Below are positions 9,701 through 18,336 of a DNA stretch of 64,000 bases, piece after piece. How positions within the stretch are numbered: position 1 is the stretch's first letter; each line of letters starts with the position of its first letter. Under the pieces are notes generated by a model, which ran no database searches, was not told the origin of the DNA, and saw only the letters and a program-made list of their open reading frames with translations. This DNA is from Bacteroidota bacterium (GTDB lineage Bacteria; Bacteroidota; Bacteroidia; AKYH767-A; OLB10), in the NCBI GenBank assembly GCA_016713445.1, contig JADJPB010000020.1:1-64000 (forward strand), given 5' to 3'. A program made the position numbers and the translations under genes.

Positions 9701-10441
9701 GTGAAGTGCGAAGACAAGAGTTTCCTTTACGAGGGATTCTCCTTTGTCCGGAATGCCAGCGTTTTTAACAGGATCAGCAAGTAGAAGTCGTAACGGTGAA
9801 CTGCATCATTATTACCATTGTCAGAAAAAAATACAACTGTAATCAGAATAAGAGCCTCAAATATTCACGGAAAATTAGAAGAATATTTGGGCTCGTTTAA
9901 GATTGCGCCTGAAGTAAAACGTCTTTACAAATTGATACTTGAGAAAAAATTCGCTTCAATGAATAGTCAGAAAGAAACAGATTTAAAACTCGTTCAGAAA
10001 GAGTTGTTGGAATTGAGTAAAAGCCTTAACTCACTTAACTCAAAATTTGTAGATGATCACCTTGATCAAGAAACTTACTCACGAATGAAAAAAGAAATGG
10101 ATGATAAGTTGATAGAACTTAAAAACCGGGAATCACAAATAAAGGAGCAAGAATCAGATTTCAGCCTTTACATGCGAAAAGGAATAACACTCGTAGATAA
10201 CTTGAAGGACTTCTATAAGAACGCATCACTTGATGTGAAACAAAAAATTATTGGTTCGATCTTTCCTCAAAATCTGGTCTTCAATCAAAACGAATATCGA
10301 ACCAACACCATCAATGAAGCCTTCCGTTTAATCACTAAGACTATCAATGAAATACAGGGGCAGAAAAAACAAAACGCCACCGTTTCCGATAGCGTTTTTG
10401 ATTATGCTCCCCCTCCTGGGCTCGAACCAGGGACCCCATGA
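8890..10441 (+). CDS. Large serine recombinase copy B (frameshifted)
   Basis: This is a site-specific integrase of the large serine family. It has a resolvase domain (IYTRVSTDEQ, Ser13; RIDRFSRNLHDSLEM), a recombinase domain (GRAPLGYSNNKIDK) and a zinc ribbon split by two frame changes (CPEC near 9755, CQKK near 9825). A coiled coil follows, from about 9900 to 10230 (KELLELSKSLNSLN). After correcting breaks near 9765 and 9830 the protein is about 510 residues, normal for the family. The frame runs on into the antisense of the tRNA and stops only at 10439-10441, so the true stop is probably earlier and hidden by another error near 10365-10390, before the hairpin at 10371-10398. It likely mobilises this island. 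Confidence 0.85.
10371..10398. terminator. Bidirectional terminator between recombinase and tRNA-Asn
   Basis: AAAACGC at 10371-10377 pairs with GCGTTTT at 10392-10398, with inner base pairs around a TTTC loop. An A-run precedes it and a T-run follows, so it can serve both the recombinase and the oppositely oriented tRNA gene. Confidence 0.6.
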
Positions 10442-10480
10442 TTAACAGTCATGTGCTCTAACCAGCTGAGCTAAGGAGGA
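10407..10480 (-). tRNA. tRNA-Asn (GTT)
   Basis: The minus strand folds into a full 74-base cloverleaf. It has a 7-pair acceptor stem (TCCTCCT with AGGGGGA, one G-T pair), a D arm GCTC/GAGC and a 5-pair anticodon stem CATGA/TCATG. The anticodon loop CTGTTAA gives anticodon GTT, and the T arm is CCTGG/CCAGG around TTCGAGC. The discriminator is G and no CCA is encoded. Its 3' end faces the recombinase, the usual position of a tRNA used as an integration site. Confidence 0.97.
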
Positions 10481-10996
10481 ATAATCCTCTCTCTGTTTTA
10501 CAGGGAGAGGACCACATTTTCCGGCTCAAGCCATCAAGAAGCGTCGCTTGCGTCTGCTTCTTAACTAAAACACTTGTATGGGGCATTAGGTGAAGAACGT
10601 TGTAATGGACAACTAAACGTTGTTTTCATTACGGGGTTGCAAAAATAATACATCAGTTGCTAATTTACAAAGATCGAAGCTTTATTAATTTACTGCTATT
10701 CAGCCATTTTATTCGCAAAATAGATTTATTAATTCTAAAATTTATTTACGAAGGCCTTATTTGAAGGATTTTATTCAATTCTGGCACTTTGATTCAATTT
10801 TTCGATGAAAGACCTCGAATAGGGCTTACTGGATTCATAATCTAAAAGATCTTGCCTCTAAAATATAAACAATTTATACCGCAAATCATTGAATAACAAA
10901 CGAAAACATATTCGTAATTTATCTTTTTTCAAAGGACGTTTGCGCTTTAACCCGTATTTTCGCACCATATCTTATTCTAAAAATTAATTCTACAGC
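10481..10996. other. Intergenic region upstream of tRNA-Asn and the PfkB kinase
   Basis: No gene is visible. A 10-pair hairpin (10486-10510, one G-T pair) lies immediately 5' of the tRNA and may be a processing signal or remnant terminator. The right end carries the promoter of the PfkB kinase. The rest is AT-rich and shows no open frame of note. Confidence 0.5.
10955..10962 (+). promoter_or_regulatory. Promoter -7 box (TAnnTTCG variant) of PfkB kinase
   Basis: The bases read TATTTTCG, one base from the consensus TAnnTTTG, 34 bases before the kinase ATG. The same TTCG variant recurs before four other genes in this window. Confidence 0.4.
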
Positions 10997-11918
10997 ATGA
11001 GCTTATTAGTCATCGGTACCGTCGCATTCGACGCCATTGAAACCCCATTCGGGAAAACAGATAAAATTATTGGCGGAGCGGCGACATACGCTTCGATGTC
11101 GGCCTCTTTTTTAAAATAAAATTAATCTAGTATCTGTTGTCGGAGAAGATTTCCCACAAGATGCCATCACGATGATGCAAAATCGTGGTATTAATACAGA
11201 TGGTCTTCAAATTAAAAAAGGGGAAAAAACTTTTTTCTGGGCCGGGAAATACCATGAGGACATGAACTCGCGCGATACGCTCGATACACAACTAAATGTG
11301 TTAAGTAATTTTGATCCGATCATTCCAGATTCTTATCAAGATTGCGAATATTTAATGTTAGGCAATTTGATGCCGAGCATTCAGATGTCTGTTATTCAAC
11401 GTTTGAAAAAACGTCCGAAGTTAATTGTAATGGACACCATGAATTTCTGGATGGAAATTGCAATGGATGATTTGATCAAAACGATTGAGATGGTAGATGT
11501 GCTTACAATCAATGATGCAGAAGCTCGTCAGTTAACAGGTGAATATTCTCTCGTTAAAGCCGCCCGTAAAGTATTAACCATGGGTCCAAAATATTTAATT
11601 ATTAAGAAGGGCGAACACGGAGCTTTATTATTTCACGAGAACCAAGTGTTTTTCGCACCTGCGTTACCGTTAGAAGAAGTTTTTGATCCAACAGGAGCTG
11701 GAGATACTTTCGCAGGTGGATTTATTGGACACCTTGCTAGCACAAATTCTGTTTCATTCGAATCGATGAAGCGTGCTGTAATCTATGGATCCGCTATGGC
11801 TTCTTACTGCGTAGAAAAATTTGGACTTGAGCGCATCGTAAGTTTGAATGATGACGATGTAGAATCCCGCGTTCAGCAGTTTGTTGACTTGGTTCAGTTT
11901 GATATTACACTCGTATAA
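10997..11918 (+). CDS. PfkB-family carbohydrate kinase (frameshifted)
   Basis: A ribokinase-like sugar or nucleoside kinase that transfers phosphate from ATP. ATG 10997 starts MSLLVIGTVAFDAIETPFGK, which is the family's first strand and substrate-binding segment, followed by GGAATYAS. The frame breaks at a T6/A4 run near 11110-11125 and resumes as SVVGEDFPQDAI. The second signature, DPTGAGDTFAGG with the catalytic Asp, lies near 11690-11720. Full length is about 306 residues. The exact substrate cannot be read from sequence. It is a single gene with its own promoter and a strong terminator. The frame break at a homopolymer in an otherwise perfect gene looks like a sequencing error. Confidence 0.85.
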
Positions 11919-11941
11919 AAATACTAGTAAAAATTTATTAG

Positions 11942-11972
11942 AGCTGACAAAATAATTTGTCAGCTTTTTTTT
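11942..11972. terminator. Strong hairpin terminator between pfkB and phnA
   Basis: AGCTGACAAA pairs with TTTGTCAGCT around a short AT loop and is followed by eight Ts. It lies between two convergent genes and mainly ends the PfkB kinase transcript. Confidence 0.85.
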
Positions 11973-12017
11973 GTTCAATTTTCTGAAATTTTTTTTATTG
12001 ACGTACAAAAAAACCAA

Positions 12018-12599
12018 CTACACTTGTTTCCTTACAAACTTCGTTAAAATCACAATCTGCTGCCCTTCGATTTTTCCTTCGATGTGTTCTGAATTATCAG
12101 AAACCGTTCTGATGTTTTTTACTACCGTTCCGATTTTGGCTGTGATTTGGGAACCCTTTACATCTAGCGACTTAATGAGTGTAACCGTATCTCCTGTACG
12201 CAAAAGAGCGCCGTTACTATCGCGGTGCATATCGTCGCTATCTGATTCGATATGATCGCCTGTTGCTTTCGCCCACTCTAAATTGTCGTCGTCTAAATAC
12301 ATTTGATCGATAAGATCCGCAGCCCAAGTTTCATTTTTTAAGCGATTCAATATTCTCCAAGAAACAATTTGCACGGGAATTACATCACTCCACATGCTAT
12401 CCCTTAAACACGACCAATGTTGTGGGTTTAACTCTTCTCTTTTTTCAAGTTGATCGAGACATGTTTTGCAAACAAAAATGGCTGCATCACCATACGACTC
12501 GCCTTGGGGAGGGACATTATAAATTGAAAGATCCTCAGTTGCTTTACAAATTTCACAGGAGTTCCCGCTTCTCTCTTTTAAGGTATCGATGATGCTCAT
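12018..12599 (-). CDS. phnA: PhnA/YjdM-family zinc-ribbon protein
   Basis: A 193-residue protein. It begins MSIIDTLKERSGNSCEICKA, with a four-cysteine zinc ribbon (CEIC near residue 15 and CKTC near residue 44). It ends with the PhnA domain (LRTGDTVTLIKSLDVKG, IGTVVKNIRTVSDN), a small SH3-like fold. The family was named from the phosphonate operon of E. coli, but its role there is not established and no other phosphonate gene is present here, so no pathway should be assigned. Residues 60-120 form an acidic middle segment common in Bacteroidota members. It is a lone gene, convergent with the kinase. Confidence 0.88.
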   Translation of the reverse strand: MSIIDTLKERSGNSCEICKATEDLSIYNVPPQGESYGDAAIFVCKTCLDQLEKREELNPQHWSCLRDSMWSDVIPVQIVSWRILNRLKNETWAADLIDQMYLDDDNLEWAKATGDHIESDSDDMHRDSNGALLRTGDTVTLIKSLDVKGSQITAKIGTVVKNIRTVSDNSEHIEGKIEGQQIVILTKFVRKQV

Positions 12600-12786
12600 A
12601 CGTAATTAATCTGAGCACAATAATAATGATTTTCCAGCTAATACAGCCTTTAAGCTAGCATTCGTTTAACTTAGATGCTAGCTATATTATTAGCCATATC
12701 AGGAGGAGAATCTGTAATAAATCGTTATAAATTTTAAGTATTCGCAGAAATAAATTCTTTTTTTAGGCAGTACTCTTTATTTTTCA

Positions 12787-12794
12787 TAGTTTTG
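12787..12794 (+). promoter_or_regulatory. Promoter -7 box of the M43 protease gene
   Basis: TAGTTTTG matches TAnnTTTG exactly, 11 bases before ATG 12806. T-rich sequence lies at the -33 position. The leader is therefore very short. Confidence 0.45.
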
Positions 12795-12805
12795 ATTTAC
12801 ACGCA

Positions 12806-15026
12806 ATGACATCCAATAAAAAAATTATCTTATTCCTCCTGCTGCATTTTATATTCGGCACGGTTGCTCTATCGCAAAGCCGATACTGCACTCCTTCTCC
12901 ATTCAATCCCTATTCAAACCTTATTCCTGAGGATGCCTTTAGAGAACGAGAACTCAATAACGCTTTCGCGAGAGAACAAAATTCTTCGACTTCTGTATTG
13001 AAAAAAAGCCAAGTTATCTTGACTGTACCAATTGTTTTTCATGTGATCCATCAAAATGGACCTGAGAACATTCCCGATTCCATCATCGTCAACGAACTGG
13101 TACAACTAAATAATCGTTTTAGTAATTCGGCGCCTTTTAATTATGGAAACAATGTAAACGTGCAAATACAATTTTGTTTAGCTTCAGTTGATCCCTTTGG
13201 AAATCCAACAACAGGCATCACGCGCGATACTTCCTTTTGGGCCGTTCTACCAGCAGGCTGGGGCGCTAACGCAGATGCCACCATGAAAAATATCAACCGC
13301 TGGAATCCTTCACGCTATCTCAATGTGTGGTTGCCCAAACAAACTGTTGCAGGTATTGGAACCAATGCTTATTCGAGTTATCCATGGTCGATAGGTTCTC
13401 CTTTAGATGGAATTGTAATCGAATCATTATCATTAGGCTTCACACATTTTTTACTAGCACATGAGGTGGGGCACTATTTAGGACTCTACCATTTGAATGA
13501 AGGCGACAGTTGCATCAATTATAATTGTTTACTTGACGGAGACCATGTATGTGACACTCCACCAGTTTACCAACCTATCGATTGTGCTGCAAGTAGTTGT
13601 TCAACTGATATGGATGATACATCCGGCTTCAATCCGTTTACCATGGACACCATTGATATTTCTAACATCATGATGCCCATTCTACCTTGCGATTATGTTT
13701 TCACACAGGGACAAGCGGATCGCATGAATTATTTTTTAACTACGACGCGACAAGACCTACTGTCTTCTGTAGCTTGTGGACAAACACCCCCTATCATGGC
13801 CTTGCCCACTGCTGGTATGAGTGTGACGGCATCAGCTTGTACAGGATATGTATTTACTTTTACAGGGAGCGGTGCCGAATATGTAGAATGGGATTTCAAC
13901 AATGATGGTGCATTTGATGGGATGGGCAACTCCGTAAATCACGTCTATGGAGGAACTGGCTATTACACCGTGGTTCAACGCGTCTTTAATGGAGCTGGAT
14001 ACGATACCGACACACTCACCTTATTTGCACAATCTACTACCAACACCCTCTTTCCATTAACTTCCGTTACCAACAATAATCCATCAAACAATGGAGGTAA
14101 TCTATGCCGAGGAGCAAAACTCACGTTAACGGCTATACCCAATATGGCACAATATATTTGGAGTACTGGAGATTCTACACAATCCATTTCTTTTACAGTT
14201 GACAGTGCAGTTTCAGTTTCGGTGACCTGTATTGATTCTTCAGGAATAATTTGGGAAAAATGTCCTTCGCCGTTTTTCACTTGGAACGTTATCCCATCTC
14301 CACCCTATGTAAACCTTCAAGTGTTAACGAACGATACGTTATGCCAAGGAGATACTTTTAAAGTATATGTACCCGTTCCTGCTGGTAATTTTATTGGTCA
14401 AGATCTGAGCAATGGCTTTATCCAATTTAATCAAGATACCCTCACCTTAAATTATGTGATTCAACAACATCAATACTTATCTGTAATCCTTCGCAATGCA
14501 AATTATTGTCGAACCTGGCTAGATACTGCATACGTACATTTCCAGTCTGCTCATTCCTGGTCCCATCATTCCAGGTGTAAATGGATATTCATTATTCATT
14601 ACCGATACTGCATCTCACCACCAATGGTATAAAGATGGAATATTAATTCCAGGTGCAATCTCTGATACGATTACTGCTTTTGCTAATGGTTGTTATTCTT
14701 ACAGTGCCTGGGACATTGATTCAGCATGCTCGACTCATTCGCAGACCTATTGCTATACGACCATAGGTATTGAAGAAAAAACACAATATCAATTCCAATT
14801 GTATCCGAACCCGGCACAGGAATATGTATGGATCACACATAAAAACGCTTCGAATTCATCAAAGATGATTCAAGTAAAATTATTTGCATACGATGGATCT
14901 GAAAAAGAAATTTTGATCAAACCATTCAGCAACAATCAATGGATCTTGAATACTTCTAAATTAACAAATGGAATTTATCTAGTTCAAATAGGAGCAGAGA
15001 TACATCGTATTATCATCAACAAATAA
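12806..15026 (+). CDS. Secreted M43-family metalloprotease with PKD domain and T9SS sorting domain (frameshifted)
   Basis: An exported protease of the cytophagalysin/pappalysin group. It has a signal peptide (IILFLLLHFIFGTVALSQ), then the catalytic domain with HEVGHYLGLYH near residue 218 (three zinc-binding histidines and the catalytic Glu). A PKD-like domain follows (VEWDFNNDGAFDG). The frame breaks near 14545-14570; the continuation reads through WYKDGILIPGA to a type A T9SS C-terminal domain beginning LYPNPAQEYVWI (about 14800) and ending LTNGIYLVQIGAEIHRIIIN at 15026. Joined length is about 740 residues. It should be secreted across the outer membrane by T9SS and digest extracellular protein. 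Confidence 0.88.
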
Positions 15027-15370
15027 AAAAATAGTTTCTAAAATTAAAAACACTATTCAACTTTGGCCACCAAACCTTGAAGAGCTAATCCAACATAAAA
15101 TTCTTATAGAGAATAGTTTTTTGGATACTTTTCTTCCACAATTCATCTCTCAAATTACATTATAAATTTCAATTACTTTCTAGGTATAAAACAATGAAAG
15201 CGAGGTTACATATAGTGCCAATCTTTTTAAATAAAACCAATTAATAAACTTTAATATTATTATAAGCTGTTGATTGAACATGCATTAAAAAATTGAGAAT
15301 TTGTTAAGCCATCATTGTTTTATTCCATCTTTTCTCTAACTTGGTACAATAAATTTAAAACCCTAAACAA
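15027..15370. other. Intergenic region upstream of the S74 surface protein
   Basis: AT-rich, with no gene. A weak repeat AATAGTTT...CACTATT near 15030-15056 could end the protease transcript. The promoter of the following gene lies at the right end. Confidence 0.45.
15315..15344 (+). promoter_or_regulatory. Promoter of the S74 surface protein
   Basis: A TTG -33 element (15315-15317) is spaced exactly 19 bases from TAACTTGG (15337-15344), one base from TAnnTTTG. The start codon lies 26 bases downstream. This is the best complete promoter in the window. Confidence 0.55.
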
Positions 15371-16731
15371 ATGAAAAAAACAAAATTACTTTGTGGCTTA
15401 GCTGTGTTATTTACAGTAGCAACACAGCAGGTAAATGCTCAGTCTTGGTCTCTAAGTGGTAATGCTGGAACTGCTTCAACTAACTTCCTTGGAACCACCG
15501 ATGCTAAAACGTTAAAAATTAAAACTAACAACCAAACAAGGATGGTCATTACGAGTGGAGGTAAAATTGGAATTGGTAATACAGCTCCTGTATTTATGCT
15601 TGACATCTTAGGAAAAACCACTACCGTTGATCCTCTTGTAAATATTGCAGGGAAATATGTTGGACCTTTGGATGTAATTGGATTAAATGTTAGTTCCCTA
15701 CCAAGTGATTCGGGCGGAATAGGTCTTGTAGCCAATGCAAATTACATTGGAATAAATGGATTTGGAAATGGTATCGGAGTGGAAGGAGATGGAAACATTG
15801 GAGATTAGGTTTTAGTGGATACACTGCAGGTGCTTTAGTGGATCCAACAGGAATGTGGGGTCAAACATCAGGAGGAAATGTAGGAAATGGCGTCTTCGGA
15901 ATCTCGCAAACTGCAACACAAAATATTGCTATTTGGGGAATTGCCACCGACACCTCTACAGCAACAGCTCCCGTTGACTTTGCAGGTTACTTTCAAGGAA
16001 ATGTGTTAGCTTGGAGATATTTTACTCCTTCAGATGCACGTTTAAAAAGTAATATTCAACCTTTAGGTTCAGTATTAACTAAGTTGAATAAATTAGAAAC
16101 TGCAACCTATAATTTCCGCACATCAGAATATCCAAACTTATATTTGCCATCTGATTTACAAACTGGATTTATGGCAGGAAATTTACAAGAGCAATTTCCA
16201 AACTTAGTTCAAGATGTAACATTGCCTGAAAAAATTCATCCTAAAACCGGAGCGTTAATCAGTCAATCTGCATCTATAAAAGTGGTGAATTACATGGGTA
16301 TGATTCCAGTATTAACGGCTGCGATTCAAGAGCAACAAACTCAAATTGAATCGAGAGATGCTGAAATCGCAAAATTGAATTCAAAACTTTCGTCATTAGA
16401 ATCAAAAATCGCTGCCATTGAATCAGCAATGAACAACAATTCTTCTGCAGAGCGAATTGGCAATACAATGGGTGCTACATTAGATCAAAATGCTCCAAAT
16501 CCATTTAATCAAACGACAACTATCAAGTATTTCTTACCTGAGAACTTCAAAAATGCACGCTTAACAATTACTTCTATGAGTGGAGCTGTTGTGAGCGATT
16601 ATGTTTTGAAAGGAAAAGGAAATGGTCAAGTGACTTTAAATGCCAATGAATTTACTGCCGGTAACTATTCGTATTCATTGATAGTAGATGGATCAGTAGT
16701 TTCAACAAAATCATTAGTTTTTACGAAATAA
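15371..16731 (+). CDS. Secreted tail-fiber-like protein with S74 chaperone and T9SS sorting domain (frameshifted)
   Basis: The signal peptide is LLCGLAVLFTVATQQVNAQ. The first part (15371-15808) has beta-repeat sequence (KIGIGNTAPVFMLDILG) found in Bacteroidota tail-fiber-domain proteins. After a one-base break near 15805 the second part (15838-16731) carries the S74 intramolecular chaperone signature SDARLKSNIQPLGS with its Ser/Lys dyad. A coiled coil follows (EIAKLNSKLSSLESKIAAIE), then a type A T9SS domain (LDQNAPNPFNQTTTIKYFLP). Joined length is about 450 residues. Such proteins form trimeric surface fibres; the chaperone usually trims itself off after assembly, but here the sorting domain follows it, so the order of cleavage and secretion is unclear. 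Confidence 0.83.
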
Positions 16732-16751
16732 AAACTACTACTATTTAGAAA

Positions 16752-16785
16752 GAGTCTGGTGAGAAATCATCAGACTCTTTTTATT
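16752..16785 (+). terminator. Hairpin terminator after the S74 surface protein
   Basis: AGAGTCTG pairs with CAGACTCT around a 12-base loop, followed by a T-run (TTTTTATTTT). Confidence 0.85.
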
Positions 16786-16931
16786 TTGTAGAAAGCATAA
16801 GCCTGACTTATAAAGAGATTCTAAATAATTGGACTTATCTTTTATCATCTATTTAAGTGTGCGAATGATTCCATATTAGCTCCGATGCATTTTATCATTA
16901 CCTTTATGCACCTTATATAAACTTTATTTCA

Positions 16932-18123
16932 TTGAACTTTCAAGACTTTAAATTCACCCCTGCCCTTCAGGAAGGACTGGATGCCATGGGTTTCAATAAT
17001 CCAACTCCAATACAAGAGATGGCTATCCCTATCATTTTAGATGGACACGACCTGATTGCCTGTGCACAAACGGGCACGGGCAAAACGGCAGCGTATGTAC
17101 TTCCTATCTTAGACAGAATTGCTCGTTCCGATCACAGCCACCTCAACACATTAATCATTGCTCCTACACGGGAATTAGCTCAGCAAATAGACCAGCAAAT
17201 AGAAGGATTCAGTTACTTTTTACAAGTCAGCTCGATTCCGGTTTATGGTGGTGGTGATGGGATGGTTTGGGAGCAACAGAAAAGAGCATTACGTGAAGGA
17301 GCTGACATTATCATAGCAACGCCGGGTCGATTACTTTCGATGATGGCATCCGACGATGTAAACTTTAGTCATTTAGAACATCTCATTTTAGATGAAGCGG
17401 ATCGTATGCTTGACATGGGTTTTTATGATGACATTTTACGCATCATCAAAATGCTTCCAGTAAAACATCAAACTTTACTTTTCTCGGCCACCATGCCACC
17501 AAAGATTCAAACCATTGCAAGTAAAATATTAAAAAATCCGAAGCAAATAAGTTTAGCGACTTCGCAACCTGCAGAAAAATTCACCAGGAAGTTTATTTTG
17601 TCAACATGGATCAAAAACTTCCGATGACGATTGATATCTTAAAAAATCCAGCATTCGAATCAATCATTATTTTTTCTTCTTCAAAAGAAAACACTAAAAA
17701 ACTAAATACGGATTTAAAAAAAGCAGGCGTGAAAGCATCTGCCTTTCACTCTGATTTGGAACAAAAAGAACGCGAAGAATTAATGCGTAATTTCAAAAGT
17801 AGAAAAATCGAGTGCTTGTTGGTACCGATGTTTTATCGCGAGGCATTGATGTGGAAGGAGTGAGTTTAGTCATCAACTACGATGCGCCACATGATCCGGA
17901 AGATTACATTCATCGCATTGGAAGAACGGCTCGTGCCGATCAATCTGGAGTAGCCATTATGCTAATAACTCAAAACGATTTTCAGCGGTTTCAGCGGATA
18001 GAGAAATTAATTGGTAAAACATTAACACCACTGCCACTACCAGAACATATTGGTATGTCGCCGGAATTTTCATTGGTAAAGAAAAGTCGCAGGCCACAGC
18101 GGAAGCCCTTTAAGAAAATTTAA
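16932..18123 (+). CDS. DEAD-box RNA helicase, RhlE-like (frameshifted)
   Basis: An ATP-dependent RNA helicase of the RhlE/CsdA type. The Q motif (GFNNPTPIQ), motif I (AQTGTGKTAA), motif II (LDEADRMLDMGF) and motif III (FSATMP) lie in the first piece (16932-17627). The second piece (17606-17863) has the start of the helicase C domain, and the third (17812-18123) has HRIGRTAR and a short basic tail. The two breaks sit near 17610 and 17820. Total length is about 395 residues. The start is a TTG at 16932, chosen because NFQDFKFTPALQEGL is the usual family N-terminus and no ATG lies nearby in frame. Probably a working gene with sequence errors; such helicases act in ribosome assembly and RNA turnover. 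Confidence 0.87.
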
Positions 18124-18208
18124 TCTTAAGTTTACTAGCAATAAATCGACTAAAATTCAATTTACATTGACTTTTTCAGTTGAATTACTGTATAAATTAA
18201 ATTCCCCC

Positions 18209-18239
18209 TTGACAAGTATTACTATTTTTTGTAGCATTG
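18209..18239 (+). promoter_or_regulatory. Likely promoter of the glycine-rich secreted protein
   Basis: TTG at 18209-18211 lies 20 bases before TAGCATTG (18232-18239), one base from TAnnTTTG. The chosen start is 98 bases downstream. Confidence 0.4.
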
Positions 18240-18336
18240 AAAATTGAATAGTATGATTCAGGGGTTATCTCCAGCCCTTAGAAAGCATACTCAGTTCAAT
18301 AAACTCTCGTCTTTCATAAGTTCTAAATTTCGTTTT

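Noticed and set aside
10486..10510. Possible small RNA or second attachment site next to tRNA-Asn
   Set aside because: The hairpin is short and lies 5' of the tRNA, while tRNA-linked integration uses the 3' end; I keep it only as a possible processing signal.
12018..12599. A phosphonate-use pathway based on PhnA
   Set aside because: PhnA has no proven role in phosphonate breakdown and no other phn gene is present here.
18244..18336. An N-terminal extension of the glycine-rich protein
   Set aside because: The in-frame ATG 93 bases upstream adds residues unlike a signal peptide; the start at 18337 opens a clear one and follows a promoter-like region.
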